Source: Nostoc flagelliforme FACHB-838 (GTDB taxonomy: Bacteria; Cyanobacteriota; Cyanobacteriia; Cyanobacteriales; Nostocaceae). From it: a stretch of DNA of 64,000 nucleotides. Shown in pieces: positions 19,074 to 28,252 of this stretch. The notes under the pieces were generated by a model. It did no database searches. It worked only from the letters and a program-made list of their open reading frames with translations, and was not told where the DNA came from. Position numbers and translations under genes: made by a program. Numbering within the stretch: the stretch's first letter is position 1; the number at the start of each line of letters is the position of its first letter. Where the stretch lies: assembly GCF_014698065.1 (NCBI RefSeq), contig NZ_JACJSI010000027.1, positions 20,825 through 84,824 on the forward strand, in the 5' to 3' direction.

Positions 19074-20225
19074 TTAGTGTAGTACTCGCTGTAGCTGGAA
19101 ATTTTCTACGTTATTAGCTAACCCTTCTTCTAATAAAAGTTCGTTAACAAAAGTATCGATTTTATCGCGGTTGATATTTTGCATGATTATAATGTGTACC
19201 CAATTTTCAAAAGTTGCTAACTGCCATTTTTTAATTAACTTTTGAGAAGGTTTTTGCAAGACTACGGTATTAGAGAACTTATTGAGCATACATGGATATT
19301 CTCTGATTTTAAGTTGTTGGAAAAGATATTGAGCATTATTAATACAGGTATTTGCTTCTCTAGCTAATCCATCATAACCTCTTGTTTGCATTGCATACCA
19401 GAGAATCAGAGGTGTATGACCGTTTCTCGATCCTAGAATTGTTGTATCTGATGAACCAATATATTCAATTGCTGTTTCAACTTTTTCTACCCATTTTTTC
19501 TTAGTTAAAACTACACCGCAAGGTAAGGGAGAACCAATGAATTTAGCAGAAATAGCTACACTATCTATAGGTTTTTGAAAGTTAATTTGCGGAGCGCCAT
19601 CTAGAAAGGGCAATATTAATCCTGAAAGCGCGGCATCACAATGAATGTAATAATCTTTAATCTGATTGCGTTCTAAAATTTCTAGAACTTTGTCTAAGTC
19701 GTCAATTGCACCTTTGACAGTAGTCCCAATATTTAAATTTATGATCGCTGGATAATTCCGATTTTCGCTAATGACTTGTTCAAAATGTTCATAATTCATC
19801 TCTCCATTAATTTGTGAATTAACAACATTATGTTGGATGCGGAATAATTTTGCTGCTTTGGGTATTGAGTAATGAGAGTCTTGTGATGAGTAAAGAATGC
19901 CACTAGGGTAAATTTCTCTTGCTAAGAAGATTCCATATAAATTACCTTCAGTTCCGCCAGCAGTAACATAACCCCAGAACTGATTTTCTGGAATTTTATA
20001 GAGTTGAGCAAAAAAAGCTAATACTTCTTGCTCAAATTTACGAGAATGCAGACCAAAATCTGGCTCAATATATGGATCTCCAGCATTATTTAATAGATGA
20101 TTAAAGAATTTAGCTATCAAACTATAATCACAACTTAAATTATATGGATAGCCTGCATGAAACTGCGATCGCTGTTCTATTTGCACCAAAAAATCTGCCA
20201 ACTCTTTAGTAACTTTATTTGACAT
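19074..20225 (-). CDS. hdc: Histidine decarboxylase (PLP-dependent)
   Basis: The 383-residue fold-type I PLP enzyme contains WGYVTAGGTEGNLYGIFLAR (phosphate-binding region), IHCDAALSGLILPF (the aspartate that binds the pyridine nitrogen) and VAISAKFIGSPLPCGVV with the Schiff-base lysine. These match PLP-dependent histidine decarboxylases, which make histamine from histidine. In relatives the lysine is usually preceded by histidine (GHKM); here it is preceded by alanine. Close relatives decarboxylate other amino acids, so the substrate is likely but not certain. It is convergent with the permease-GGDEF-EAL gene, 73 bp apart. Confidence 0.8.
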   Translation of the reverse strand: MSNKVTKELADFLVQIEQRSQFHAGYPYNLSCDYSLIAKFFNHLLNNAGDPYIEPDFGLHSRKFEQEVLAFFAQLYKIPENQFWGYVTAGGTEGNLYGIFLAREIYPSGILYSSQDSHYSIPKAAKLFRIQHNVVNSQINGEMNYEHFEQVISENRNYPAIINLNIGTTVKGAIDDLDKVLEILERNQIKDYYIHCDAALSGLILPFLDGAPQINFQKPIDSVAISAKFIGSPLPCGVVLTKKKWVEKVETAIEYIGSSDTTILGSRNGHTPLILWYAMQTRGYDGLAREANTCINNAQYLFQQLKIREYPCMLNKFSNTVVLQKPSQKLIKKWQLATFENWVHIIIMQNINRDKIDTFVNELLLEEGLANNVENFQLQRVLH

Positions 20226-20641
20226 ATCTTTGAATCCTTTAAATTTTGGCTTAATGGATGTTTTAATCTAAAATCTACGTATTAATCCATACCTTTATAT
20301 TTTTTTAACAATGCTGTAGTTTGGCTCTATATTTGAAGAGCATACAGTGAGAATACTTAGAAAGCTTCAGTGAAAACACCCATTTTTTTTGCTCAAAAAT
20401 ATATTACCCTTAGACTTACGCACTATAGGAAATAACCATAATGTGTATTACGCAAAATATCTATTTCAGGCGCTGGCTGCAACGTGAATTCCACGGATGA
20501 TGTAGTTTCTATCTAATTAGCTGAATGAAAAGACCGCTAAGAAGTTTTACTAGGCAAAAAATTCCCTCTCCGACTTGGAGAGGGAAAGACTTGAACTTTA
20601 ATTGAAGATAGGGAGAGGTTTGTTGAACTAACGTATATTTA
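20226..20641. other. Intergenic region with a 10-bp-stem hairpin at 20562-20586
   Basis: About 415 bp between hdc and the end of ileS. A hairpin with arms TTCCCTCTCC and GGAGAGGGAA and a 5-base loop spans 20562-20586, about 55 bp downstream of the ileS stop. It belongs to the same CCCTCTCC family found beyond the other end of ileS and inside cobG. It may serve as a terminator for ileS but lacks a clear T-run in that direction. Confidence 0.6.
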
Positions 20642-23548
20642 CTAGAACTTTCCAGCTAAGGCTGCAACGCATCGTTCGCAAATTAAGGGATGTTCTGCTG
20701 ATTCTCCTACATGAGTAGAATAGTTCCAACAGCGAATACACTTCGTGTAAGCTTTGCCAACGCATTTTTGCCCCTCTGCTTTCACTACGCCAATCCCCCA
20801 GTTTTCTGTCTGCGCTGTATATTCTAATCCTTGCAATCCTTCAGCAGAATCTAATAATTCCACTTGGGAAGTCAGCAATAAATATCGCAGTTCATCGATA
20901 CCGTTACCCTTAACTGGGTTAAAGGCTTTGATAGCATCGCCTAACTGTTTGTGAGGTATATGAATCAAAGCTTTGGCTTCTAGGGAAGAACCAATCATTT
21001 TTTCAATCCTGGCTTGTTCCAACACCTTGTTAACATCAGTGCGGAGTTGTCGCAGCGTTCCCCAAAATTCTGCTAACTCTGGATTACGCCATTTTTCCTC
21101 AACTTGCACCCAACCGGCTTCAAACACTGATTTATAAGGTGTTTTGTAGGGGAGATATTGCCAGATATCTTCGGCGGTGTGGGATAGTACTGGTGCGATC
21201 GCTCGTGCTAAATTATCTAAAGCTATTTTCAGCACCGTTTGACAGCTGCGACGGCGGAAAGCATCTTTTGCACTGATGTACAGCCTATCTTTGGCCACAT
21301 CTAAATAAAAGTTGGATAAATCCACCACGCAGAAATTCTGCACTGTTTGGAAAAAGCGGAAGAATTGGAAAGTCTCAAAGGCAACGGTTACTTCTTCAAA
21401 TACCTCGGTGATGCGGTGCAGTATATAACGGTCAAGTTCTGGCAATTCCTCGAAGGGAACTGCATCTTTTTCTGGGTCAAAATCATCCAAGCTACCCAAC
21501 AAAAACCGCGCCGTATTGCGAATCTTGCCTCTAACATCATTCATCTGCTTGATGATGTTTTTGCCAATGCGGACATCGCCAGAGTAGTCTACCGATGATA
21601 CCCACAATCGCAATACATCTGCACCGTAAGGCGGTTCTACTTTTTGATTTTTTCCGCCTTCAATGATTGTATTGGGGTCAACCACATTTCCTTCTGACTT
21701 ACTCATCTTTCGCCCTTGTTCGTCTAAGGCGAAGCCGTGAGTTAGCACAGTTTTGTAAGGTGCAATGTCATTTACCGCTACACTGGTGAGCAAACTTGAC
21801 TGAAACCAGCCGCGATGTTGGTCGGAACCTTCCAAATATATATCAGCAGGGTAGCGTAACTCTGGACGCTGTTGGACAACAGCCGCCCAAGATGAACCAG
21901 AATCAAACCATACATCCATTGTGTCTGTACCTCTGCGGTAAGACTTGCCATTTTGACGATAAGATTCGGGTAATAACTCCTCTACTGAAAGTTCCCACCA
22001 AGCATCAGAACCTTTTTCAGCGATGATTCCTTGAATATGGTTGATAATTTCTTCATTCAGCAGTACTTCCCCCGTGGTTTCATCGTAGAAAACGGGAATG
22101 GGTACACCCCAAGCGCGTTGACGGGAGATACACCAATCGGAACGTTCCGCTACCATTGGCGTGATGCGATTTTCACCTTGGGCTGGAATCCATTTTACCG
22201 TGGCGATCGCTTTTAGTGCTTCTTCTCTAAATCCTTCCACGGAAGCAAACCATTGTTCAGTAGCGCGGAAAATCGTTGGTTTCTTCGTCCGCCAATCATA
22301 AGGATACTTGTGGGGGTATGGTTCTTCTTTCAACAAAGAACCAGCCCCCGCCAGTGCATCAATTACCGCCTGATTTCCATCACCCAGCACATTTAACCCA
22401 GCAAATTGTCCCGCTTCTTCGGTAAAATTGCCATTGTCATCCACTGGTGCAAGGATGGGTAAACCGTAGCGCTGACCAACAATGTAATCTTCCTGACCAT
22501 GACCGGGGGCTGTGTGTACCAACCCAGTACCTGACTCAGTAGTGATGTAATCACCACCTACGACAATCGGACTTTCCCGGTCATATAGAGGATGACGGTA
22601 AGTAGTATGTTCTAAATCATTCCCCTTAAAGGTGGCTTTTAGAGTTAACTCAACTCCCAAGGTTGAAGATAAACGTTCTACTAAATCAGCAGCAACGATT
22701 AAGTATTTGAAATTACTTTGCGCCTCCGATTCTGAGCGGGAAACTTCCACCACTGCATAATTCAAATCTGCATTCACCGCTACAGCCAAATTTCCCGGAA
22801 TTGTCCAAGGTGTAGTTGTCCAGATAGCCACACCTAAATCTGAGAGATATTCCGCCAATAGTGGTTTTACAGCTTCCGCCAAACTTGTGATTGCAAAAGC
22901 TGCATAGATACTACGAGAAACGTGACCTTCGGGATATTCCAACTCAGCTTCAGCCAAAGCGGTATGAGAACTGGGACTCCAGTGAACCGGCTTTAAACCG
23001 CGATAGATGTAGCCTTTTAAGAACATCTGACCAAACACGCCAATTTGAGCCGCTTCATATTCCGGCTTCAAAGTTAGATAAGGATTGTCCCAATCGCCCC
23101 AAATACCGTAGCGTTGAAAATTTTGGCGCTGGTTATCTACCGTAGCTAAACCAAATTCTTTCGCTTTCTGCCGCAGTTGTAAAGACGTTAAATTTTGCCG
23201 TTCTGCTGACTTCATGTTCTGCAAAACTTTTAACTCAATTGGCAATCCGTGACAATCCCAACCAGGGACGTAGCGAACTTTACGCCCTTGTAACATTTGG
23301 TAGCGGTTAATAATATCTTTGAGAATTTTATTTAAGGCATGACCAATATGGAGTGAGCCATTAGCGTAGGGAGGCCCATCGTGCAGTATAAATAATTCGC
23401 CGGGGTTATTTTCAAAGAGGCGATCGTAAATTTTATTTTCTTCCCAAAATTTTTGGATTTCAGGCTCACGCTTGATGGCGTTTGCCCGCATATCAAAGTT
23501 AGTCTTGGGTAAGTTGACAGTATCTTTGTAACTTCCTGATTCGGTCAC
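20642..23548 (-). CDS. ileS: Isoleucine--tRNA ligase
   Basis: A class I synthetase of about 968 residues. HDGPPYANGSLHIGHALNKI holds the HIGH motif, KMSKSEGNVV the KMSKS loop, and the editing domain includes GTGLVHTAPGHGQEDY. The C-terminus carries a zinc site (CIRCWNYSTHVG and CERCVAAL). It charges tRNA-Ile and edits misactivated valine. An upstream in-frame ATG at 23611 would add 21 residues. I chose the GTG at 23546-23548 because the conserved cyanobacterial N-terminus begins TESGSYKDTVNLPKTNFDM; neither start has a strong ribosome site. Confidence 0.95.
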   Translation of the reverse strand: MTESGSYKDTVNLPKTNFDMRANAIKREPEIQKFWEENKIYDRLFENNPGELFILHDGPPYANGSLHIGHALNKILKDIINRYQMLQGRKVRYVPGWDCHGLPIELKVLQNMKSAERQNLTSLQLRQKAKEFGLATVDNQRQNFQRYGIWGDWDNPYLTLKPEYEAAQIGVFGQMFLKGYIYRGLKPVHWSPSSHTALAEAELEYPEGHVSRSIYAAFAITSLAEAVKPLLAEYLSDLGVAIWTTTPWTIPGNLAVAVNADLNYAVVEVSRSESEAQSNFKYLIVAADLVERLSSTLGVELTLKATFKGNDLEHTTYRHPLYDRESPIVVGGDYITTESGTGLVHTAPGHGQEDYIVGQRYGLPILAPVDDNGNFTEEAGQFAGLNVLGDGNQAVIDALAGAGSLLKEEPYPHKYPYDWRTKKPTIFRATEQWFASVEGFREEALKAIATVKWIPAQGENRITPMVAERSDWCISRQRAWGVPIPVFYDETTGEVLLNEEIINHIQGIIAEKGSDAWWELSVEELLPESYRQNGKSYRRGTDTMDVWFDSGSSWAAVVQQRPELRYPADIYLEGSDQHRGWFQSSLLTSVAVNDIAPYKTVLTHGFALDEQGRKMSKSEGNVVDPNTIIEGGKNQKVEPPYGADVLRLWVSSVDYSGDVRIGKNIIKQMNDVRGKIRNTARFLLGSLDDFDPEKDAVPFEELPELDRYILHRITEVFEEVTVAFETFQFFRFFQTVQNFCVVDLSNFYLDVAKDRLYISAKDAFRRRSCQTVLKIALDNLARAIAPVLSHTAEDIWQYLPYKTPYKSVFEAGWVQVEEKWRNPELAEFWGTLRQLRTDVNKVLEQARIEKMIGSSLEAKALIHIPHKQLGDAIKAFNPVKGNGIDELRYLLLTSQVELLDSAEGLQGLEYTAQTENWGIGVVKAEGQKCVGKAYTKCIRCWNYSTHVGESAEHPLICERCVAALAGKF

Positions 23549-23662
23549 AGTCTCATGCCTAGAATTAGGTGTGCAGGTTTTATCAATTATAGAAGATAGC
23601 CTGAAATCCAAAATTCCCTATTTGAACGTGGTTTGATAAGTATTATTTGACCTCTCCCCCAG

Positions 23663-23738
23663 CCCCTCTCCGGAGCGGAGAGGGGAGCAAAAAGCTGAAT
23701 TTTTGTTCAGGTCTCTCCCTCTCCGAGTCGGAGAGGGA
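23663..23738. repeat. Two adjacent palindromic repeats (CCCTCTCC family)
   Basis: Two hairpins lie in the 350 bp upstream of ileS. The first (23663-23685) has 10-bp arms CCCCTCTCCG and CGGAGAGGGG. The second (23716-23738) has 11-bp arms TCCCTCTCCGA and TCGGAGAGGGA with a 1-base loop. The same family occurs at 20562 and within cobG at about 44786. Neither has a terminator T-run. These are dispersed repeats, possibly folding in the ileS leader. Confidence 0.75.
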
Positions 23739-23901
23739 CGGTTTTACTACATAAAACCAGGGGTTTCTAGGCGATTAGGGAACTAATCACGAATTTTGCG
23801 GAGTTGAGAGTTAATCAACAGAAAGTAGTATACTTTTGTGGGTTCGCGTCAAGCTATCCAAAAATTTCGTCTAAAAACCAATAATTTTGGGGTTGCTCTA
23901 A

Positions 23902-24270
23902 ATGCTAAGTCCTGTCGTAACGGTAAGTATCTTTCAAAAACAACCCGATCCTCAAGCATTTTCAGCAGGCCAAGTCATCTTTGAAGAAGGGCAGTCTGGT
24001 GAGCAAATGTACGGGATTCTGGAAGGAACAGTAGATATATTAGTCAATGGCAAGGTTGTAGAAACCATTGACACAGGTGAAGTTTTTGGTGTCGGGGTAC
24101 TTGTAGGAGTAAAAAATAGAACTTACACAGCTATTGCCAAGGTGGACAGCAAACTTGCTTTCGTTGATGAGAAAGCATTTCTCTTTGCCGTTCAGGAAAC
24201 ACCCATGTTTGCCCTCAAGGTGATGAAAAGTTACTCAGAGCGTCTAAGTCGCGTGCAGCGCATGGTGTGA
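23902..24270 (+). CDS. Single-domain cyclic nucleotide-binding protein
   Basis: The 122-residue protein is essentially one Crp/cNMP-binding beta-roll. FSAGQVIFEEGQSGEQMYGI is the start of the roll, and GEVFGVGVLVGVKNRTYTAI sits where the phosphate-binding cassette (usually GELALL...R.A) would be. The ending MKSYSERLSRVQRMV is the dimerisation helix start. There is no helix-turn-helix, so it is not a transcription factor by itself. The phosphate-binding cassette is only partly conserved, so ligand binding is uncertain. It lies 141 bp upstream of the Lin0512 gene on the same strand. Confidence 0.82.
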   Translation: MLSPVVTVSIFQKQPDPQAFSAGQVIFEEGQSGEQMYGILEGTVDILVNGKVVETIDTGEVFGVGVLVGVKNRTYTAIAKVDSKLAFVDEKAFLFAVQETPMFALKVMKSYSERLSRVQRMV

Positions 24271-24411
24271 GGCAGGGGGCAGGGGGCATATATACCTCTC
24301 ATTGCAGGACTCTACGTGAAGGTTTTTGCAGAGAAGCGATGCAGTATTGCAAGTGAGCTACAGCCCTCTGCTTTTCTTGGTGAAAGGTGCAGAACTTACT
24401 GGAGGTTAGCA

Positions 24412-24780
24412 ATGGCGCGTAAACGGTTGATTATTGAGATGGGTATGGGAATAGATCAGCATGGACAAGAACCAACAGTAGCAGCATCTAGAGCAGTACG
24501 TAATGCGATCGCTCATAATGCTTTACCTGGTGTTTGGGAAGTTGCAGGCTTAAGTCACCCCAATGAAATGATTATAGAGGTTCAGGTAGCAGTTCCATAC
24601 CCCGAACAAGTTAGGGAAGAAGAGGTACTCGCTGTATTACCATTTGGTCAAAAAACTCTCACCGTAGAATCTGGGGGGATGATAGTTCAAGGGCGGGCGA
24701 TTCCCGAACTCAATGATAAAAATGACGAAATGTTGATTGCGATCGCAGCTGTTACAGTTCTCATCGAAGATGGTAGCTGA
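24412..24780 (+). CDS. Lin0512 family protein
   Basis: The 122-residue protein begins MARKRLIIEMGMGIDQHGQE and contains PTVAASRAVRNAIAHNALPG and HPNEMIIEVQVAVPYPEQVR, matching the small Lin0512/YjbQ-like conserved family of unknown function (MTH1020-like fold by family knowledge). The ATG at 24412 is preceded by an excellent GGAGG at 24401-24405, so I prefer it over the longer open frame starting at 24316. It may be cotranscribed with the cNMP-binding gene. No catalytic residues are known to me. Confidence 0.82.
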   Translation: MARKRLIIEMGMGIDQHGQEPTVAASRAVRNAIAHNALPGVWEVAGLSHPNEMIIEVQVAVPYPEQVREEEVLAVLPFGQKTLTVESGGMIVQGRAIPELNDKNDEMLIAIAAVTVLIEDGS

Positions 24781-25474
24781 GGTAATTCTTCTATAAAATC
24801 ACTAAATTGAAAGATAGAGTAAATCGAGCAATCGTTGAAAATTAAGTGACATACAGCAGTTCTCAAGTAGGACTCCATTTGTGCAGGCGCTATTTTTAAT
24901 CGTCAAGTATATTTGCCGAGTACTTTATCAAAAAGCCTAATTGCTTTACAGAAATACCTGTTTACTTTATCAAAATACTTAAATTACTTTCTCAAAAGCT
25001 GTGTTTGCTTACTCAAACCCCAGTTTGCTTACTCATTTTAGTGTTTTCCGCAAGCAAAAGCTGTGTTTGCTTACTCATTTTGGTGTTTTCCGCAAGTAAA
25101 AGCTATATTTGCTTACTCAAAAGCTGTGTTTGCTTACTCATTTTGGTGTTTTCCGCAAGCAAAAGCTGTGTTTGCTTACTCATTTTAGTGTTTTCCGCAA
25201 GCAAAAGCTGTGTTTGCTTACTCAAACTCCAGTTTGCTTTCTCATTGTTAATTGTTAGAAGTTTTACTTTAGAAATGTTTTATCTTTGGGACTAGTAAGC
25301 CACGGCGTAAATAGAGCAACCATTTAAAATCCCTTACTTTAAACAATTTGCTCAAATGCCTTGTGTGGTTAAATCATGATCAAGTTAGTGACTCTGCGCT
25401 AAAGTAAAAATATTGGGATAAAAATCTCTGGCAGTAAGTTCAATACACCACTAATCTTTACCACTGCGGCGATC
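24781..25474. repeat. Intergenic region with tandem ~42-bp repeats (about 24995-25245)
   Basis: Between Lin0512 and the next gene, a unit resembling GCTGTGTTTGCTTACTCATT plus TTGGTGTTTTCCGCAAGCAA (about 42 bp) repeats around four times. Shorter TTTGCTTACTC copies lie between the full units, and looser copies (TACTTTATCAAAA) occur upstream. A 96-codon open frame passes through but simply translates the repeat. There is no spacer structure, so it is not a CRISPR array. The rest of the 694 bp holds nothing recognisable. Confidence 0.8.
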
Positions 25475-25813
25475 ATGTCTCAAGAGCATAACGAATCACT
25501 CCAAATTCAAGAAATCACTAAACTCAAACCGAAACACTTTGCTGATTTAGTCAGATCAGCACAGCTAGTTTTCGACCCCACAGCCGGAGTTTCGGGAAGA
25601 CATATAACAGTTGACTGGGAACAATTCGGAATCCCCCGTGATGTAGCGGACAATCTCAAATCACTTGGTCAACAGTACCAATATGCGTCTCCTCACATTC
25701 CTGTTGAAGACATTTGGGGTAAATTAACTCCAGAAACTCGTATTTGGTTTGTTGAAAATAAAGATCGGTTGTGGCAGCTTGAAGAAGCTTTCCCAGCCCT
25801 TGACGAAGATTAA
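25475..25813 (+). CDS. Conserved hypothetical protein
   Basis: I do not recognise this 112-residue protein as a named family. It is acidic and soluble, without a signal peptide or membrane segment. The middle (VSGRHITVDWEQFGIPRDVA) and the end (KLTPETRIWFVENKDRLWQL) look like a folded domain rather than random frame. The ATG at 25475 lies in a clean context, and codon use matches the neighbours. It is monocistronic between a tandem-repeat region and palindrome-rich sequence. A small cyanobacterial conserved protein is the best description. Confidence 0.6.
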   Translation: MSQEHNESLQIQEITKLKPKHFADLVRSAQLVFDPTAGVSGRHITVDWEQFGIPRDVADNLKSLGQQYQYASPHIPVEDIWGKLTPETRIWFVENKDRLWQLEEAFPALDED

Positions 25814-26275
25814 AGGACTTGCAAAAAAATAAATTATCCCAAATTATTTGTAGATTTGTCGAGGCGCAAGACTTTGCGCCCCGATGATGGGATGTTTTTT
25901 AATTGGAAGTCCCTAAACAGTGGAACCATTGAAAGGAATACAAATTATTTATAGGGGCACAACGATCATTGTGCCCCTATCATCTCTCTATAGGGGTTAT
26001 TGTTTGAATGCAACACGCGGTAAATTTACACTTATACCATTTAACTTTAATAATGATACAAATACGCTGATAAGGGCATGGCATTGCCATGCCCCGACGA
26101 TAAATATGTATCAGGATTTTCGTGAATTGGTATTAGTAGTCCACCAAACTAACTTTGATGGATAGATAAGTTCGTAATCAAGACTTAGCAAACTTGGCTT
26201 GACAGACTCTAGCTATCCTGGGCGATCGCGCTAGCTTGAGTACATCGCGTTAAATTAATAAAAAAGCTCATATCG
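25814..26275. repeat. Intergenic region with three perfect hairpins
   Basis: Three hairpins lie in 460 bp. 25863-25880 has GGCGCAA/TTGCGCC arms. 25951-25980 has perfect 12-bp arms ATAGGGGCACAA/TTGTGCCCCTAT. 26074-26094 has 10-bp arms GGGCATGGCA/TGCCATGCCC with a 1-base loop. The first two belong to the GGGGC[AG]CAA palindrome family that also occurs at 46857 and 49248. An 81-codon open frame here runs through the palindromes and is probably not a gene. Confidence 0.75.
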
Positions 26276-27460
26276 ATGAATCAAAGCGTAAGTGCTACTC
26301 CCAGCCTGGAAGAACACACTCATGAACATTCTGTCGTTACCAAACAACAGCTATTTGCAAAGCAACTAATTGTCCTTGTCTTAGAAATGCTTCTGGCATT
26401 ACCTCTGGGTTTATTCCTCGCAAAGTTCCAAATTGGCAGGATTGCCTGGATATTTGGTGGAATTGCTGCTGGTACAATGGTTCTTCAAGGGTGTCGAATT
26501 CTTTATCAATATTCTCCCCAACCTAACCGCACTGCTAGAAAAGTAGGAATGGCACTTGTCGGCTTAACTGTCGGCGCTTCCAATGCTCACGGTAATCTAA
26601 CTAGTGTTGCTTCTAGTATTCCTATATTTATTTTTCTTACCTTGTTTCTGCTGCTGAGTGGAAGCTGTATTGGTTACATTTACTCGCGCCTTAGCAAAAC
26701 CAACCTATTAACAGCAATGCTGGCTACAGTTCCTGGTGGTGTAGGAATTATGGCAGCGATCGCTGCTGATTACAATAAAAATGTGAGCTTGGTTGCTCTA
26801 GTTCAGGCGATTCGCGTCACCTCAGTAGTTGTCCTAATTCCCCTAGTCGCTAAAACATCAACTGGTAATTACTATAGGCAAACACTCCCAATCAACGCTG
26901 CTTGGTTCAATTTCGATCCATCTCAACTACAATTACTTTTGTTAGTACTGGTAATTACTGGATTAGTAGTTTATCCAGCTATATTATTTAAAATTCCGGC
27001 TGGCGATTTCTTTGGTGCATTGTTGATTGGTATTGGGTTTAATCCTTTGCTACATTGGTTGCCTTTTGGGGGTGATATTAGCTTTAGTCCGCCGCCAATC
27101 ATAAACTTATTGGGTCAAATGCTCCTGGGAATTACTATTGGTGAGTATTGGGGAGACAAACCCAACTTTAGAAAGCGGACTGTCGGCTATGCCTTGATGT
27201 CTGTGGCCATGACTCTGATAGCCGGAGCGATCGCTGCTGTACTTGCAATGCAATTAACCTCTTGGGATTGGTTAACCTGTCTTTTAGTCACAGCACCAGG
27301 AGGATCAGCAGAAATGATCCTGGTTTCTCTAGCATTGAATCATAATGTTGAAATTGTTACAACTGGTCATTTAGTGCGACTAATTGCGATTAACAGTTCC
27401 CTGCCTCTTTGGGTGTTTTTGTTTCGCCGTCTGGATCAGCAACTTCCTGAATCAGTTTAA
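26276..27460 (+). CDS. AbrB-family (PF05145-type) integral membrane protein
   Basis: The 394-residue protein has about 10 hydrophobic segments with an internal duplication: AMLATVPGGVGIMAAIAADY in the first half and CLLVTAPGGSAEMILVSLAL in the second. The paired PGG motif after a helix is the hallmark of the membrane AbrB/ammonia monooxygenase-like family, named confusingly after a DNA-binding protein to which it is unrelated. Transport function is suspected but the substrate is unknown. The TrpF-like gene starts 52 bp downstream on the same strand and may be cotranscribed. Confidence 0.82.
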   Translation: MNQSVSATPSLEEHTHEHSVVTKQQLFAKQLIVLVLEMLLALPLGLFLAKFQIGRIAWIFGGIAAGTMVLQGCRILYQYSPQPNRTARKVGMALVGLTVGASNAHGNLTSVASSIPIFIFLTLFLLLSGSCIGYIYSRLSKTNLLTAMLATVPGGVGIMAAIAADYNKNVSLVALVQAIRVTSVVVLIPLVAKTSTGNYYRQTLPINAAWFNFDPSQLQLLLLVLVITGLVVYPAILFKIPAGDFFGALLIGIGFNPLLHWLPFGGDISFSPPPIINLLGQMLLGITIGEYWGDKPNFRKRTVGYALMSVAMTLIAGAIAAVLAMQLTSWDWLTCLLVTAPGGSAEMILVSLALNHNVEIVTTGHLVRLIAINSSLPLWVFLFRRLDQQLPESV

Positions 27461-27512
27461 TTATTTTAAGGGATTGGAAATTGGGCATTGGCGCTTTCGG
27501 AGTTAGTAAAGA

Positions 27513-28172
27513 ATGGAAAGAACAGCAAACCCAAGAGTCAAAATTTGCTGTATTAGCAGCATAGAAGAAGCATGGATTGCCATTCGCTGCGGTGCATCTG
27601 CCCTCGGTTTGGTTTCTCAGATGCCAAGTGGCCCCGGTGTCATCTCTGAAGAATTAATTGCGAAAATTGCTGCTTGTGTACCACCCCCGATCGCTACTTT
27701 TTTGCTTACTTCAAGTCAAGATGCTCAGGAGATTATTCAGCAACTAAGGTGCTGTCGGACAAATACTGTGCAAATCTGCGATCGCTTAGAATCAGGAAGC
27801 TATCAAGATATCCGAAATGCCTTACCTGGGATTTCCATTGTCCAAGTAATTCACGTCATTACAGAAAAATCTTTAGATGAGGCAATTAGCGTAGCACCAT
27901 ACATAGATGCAATTCTACTAGACTCCGGCAATCAATCACTACCGATTAAAGAGTTAGGCGGTACAGGACGCTTACACGACTGGAACTTGAGCGCTAAAAT
28001 CCGTGAGCAAGTAAACGTGCCAATTTTCTTAGCTGGAGGGCTGAAACCTGAGAATGTTGCGATCGCAGTTCAGCAAGTTGCTCCTTTCGGACTAGATTTG
28101 TGTAGCGCGGTTCGCACCAATGGCAAATTAGATGAGAATAAGCTCCAGTTGTTCTTCCAACAATTGAAATAG
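27513..28172 (+). CDS. Phosphoribosylanthranilate isomerase-like protein (TrpF family)
   Basis: The 219-residue (beta/alpha)8 protein has VKICCISS near residue 9, which keeps the TrpF catalytic cysteine but replaces the usual following glycine with a second cysteine. DAILLDSGN near residue 131 corresponds to the catalytic aspartate region. VNVPIFLAGGLKPENVAIAV and FGLDLCSAVRTNGKLDENKL are the phosphate-binding and product-binding loops. It would isomerise phosphoribosylanthranilate in tryptophan synthesis, but GTGRLHDWN resembles divergent paralogs and no trp genes are adjacent. It may be a paralog with another role. Confidence 0.75.
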   Translation: MERTANPRVKICCISSIEEAWIAIRCGASALGLVSQMPSGPGVISEELIAKIAACVPPPIATFLLTSSQDAQEIIQQLRCCRTNTVQICDRLESGSYQDIRNALPGISIVQVIHVITEKSLDEAISVAPYIDAILLDSGNQSLPIKELGGTGRLHDWNLSAKIREQVNVPIFLAGGLKPENVAIAVQQVAPFGLDLCSAVRTNGKLDENKLQLFFQQLK

Positions 28173-28252
28173 GGCTAATGACAAATGACAAAGATGCAAC
28201 TTGAATGCTCATAGCTTATTCTTTTGTTATCCAAATATTAAGGATGCTTCAG

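Noticed and set aside
23549..23611. 21-residue N-terminal extension of IleRS
   Set aside because: It is not part of the conserved cyanobacterial N-terminus, and it reads as leader sequence; kept as an alternative only.
24995..25245. Possible CRISPR array
   Set aside because: Units abut without spacers of constant length and without unique sequence between them; no cas genes nearby.
25005..25295. 96-codon open frame in the tandem-repeat region
   Set aside because: It translates the 42-bp tandem repeat (42 is a multiple of 3) into a repetitive cysteine-rich peptide, with no ribosome site; no family resemblance.
25920..26165. 81-codon open frame
   Set aside because: It is made of two perfect palindromes of dispersed repeats, so coding is unlikely.
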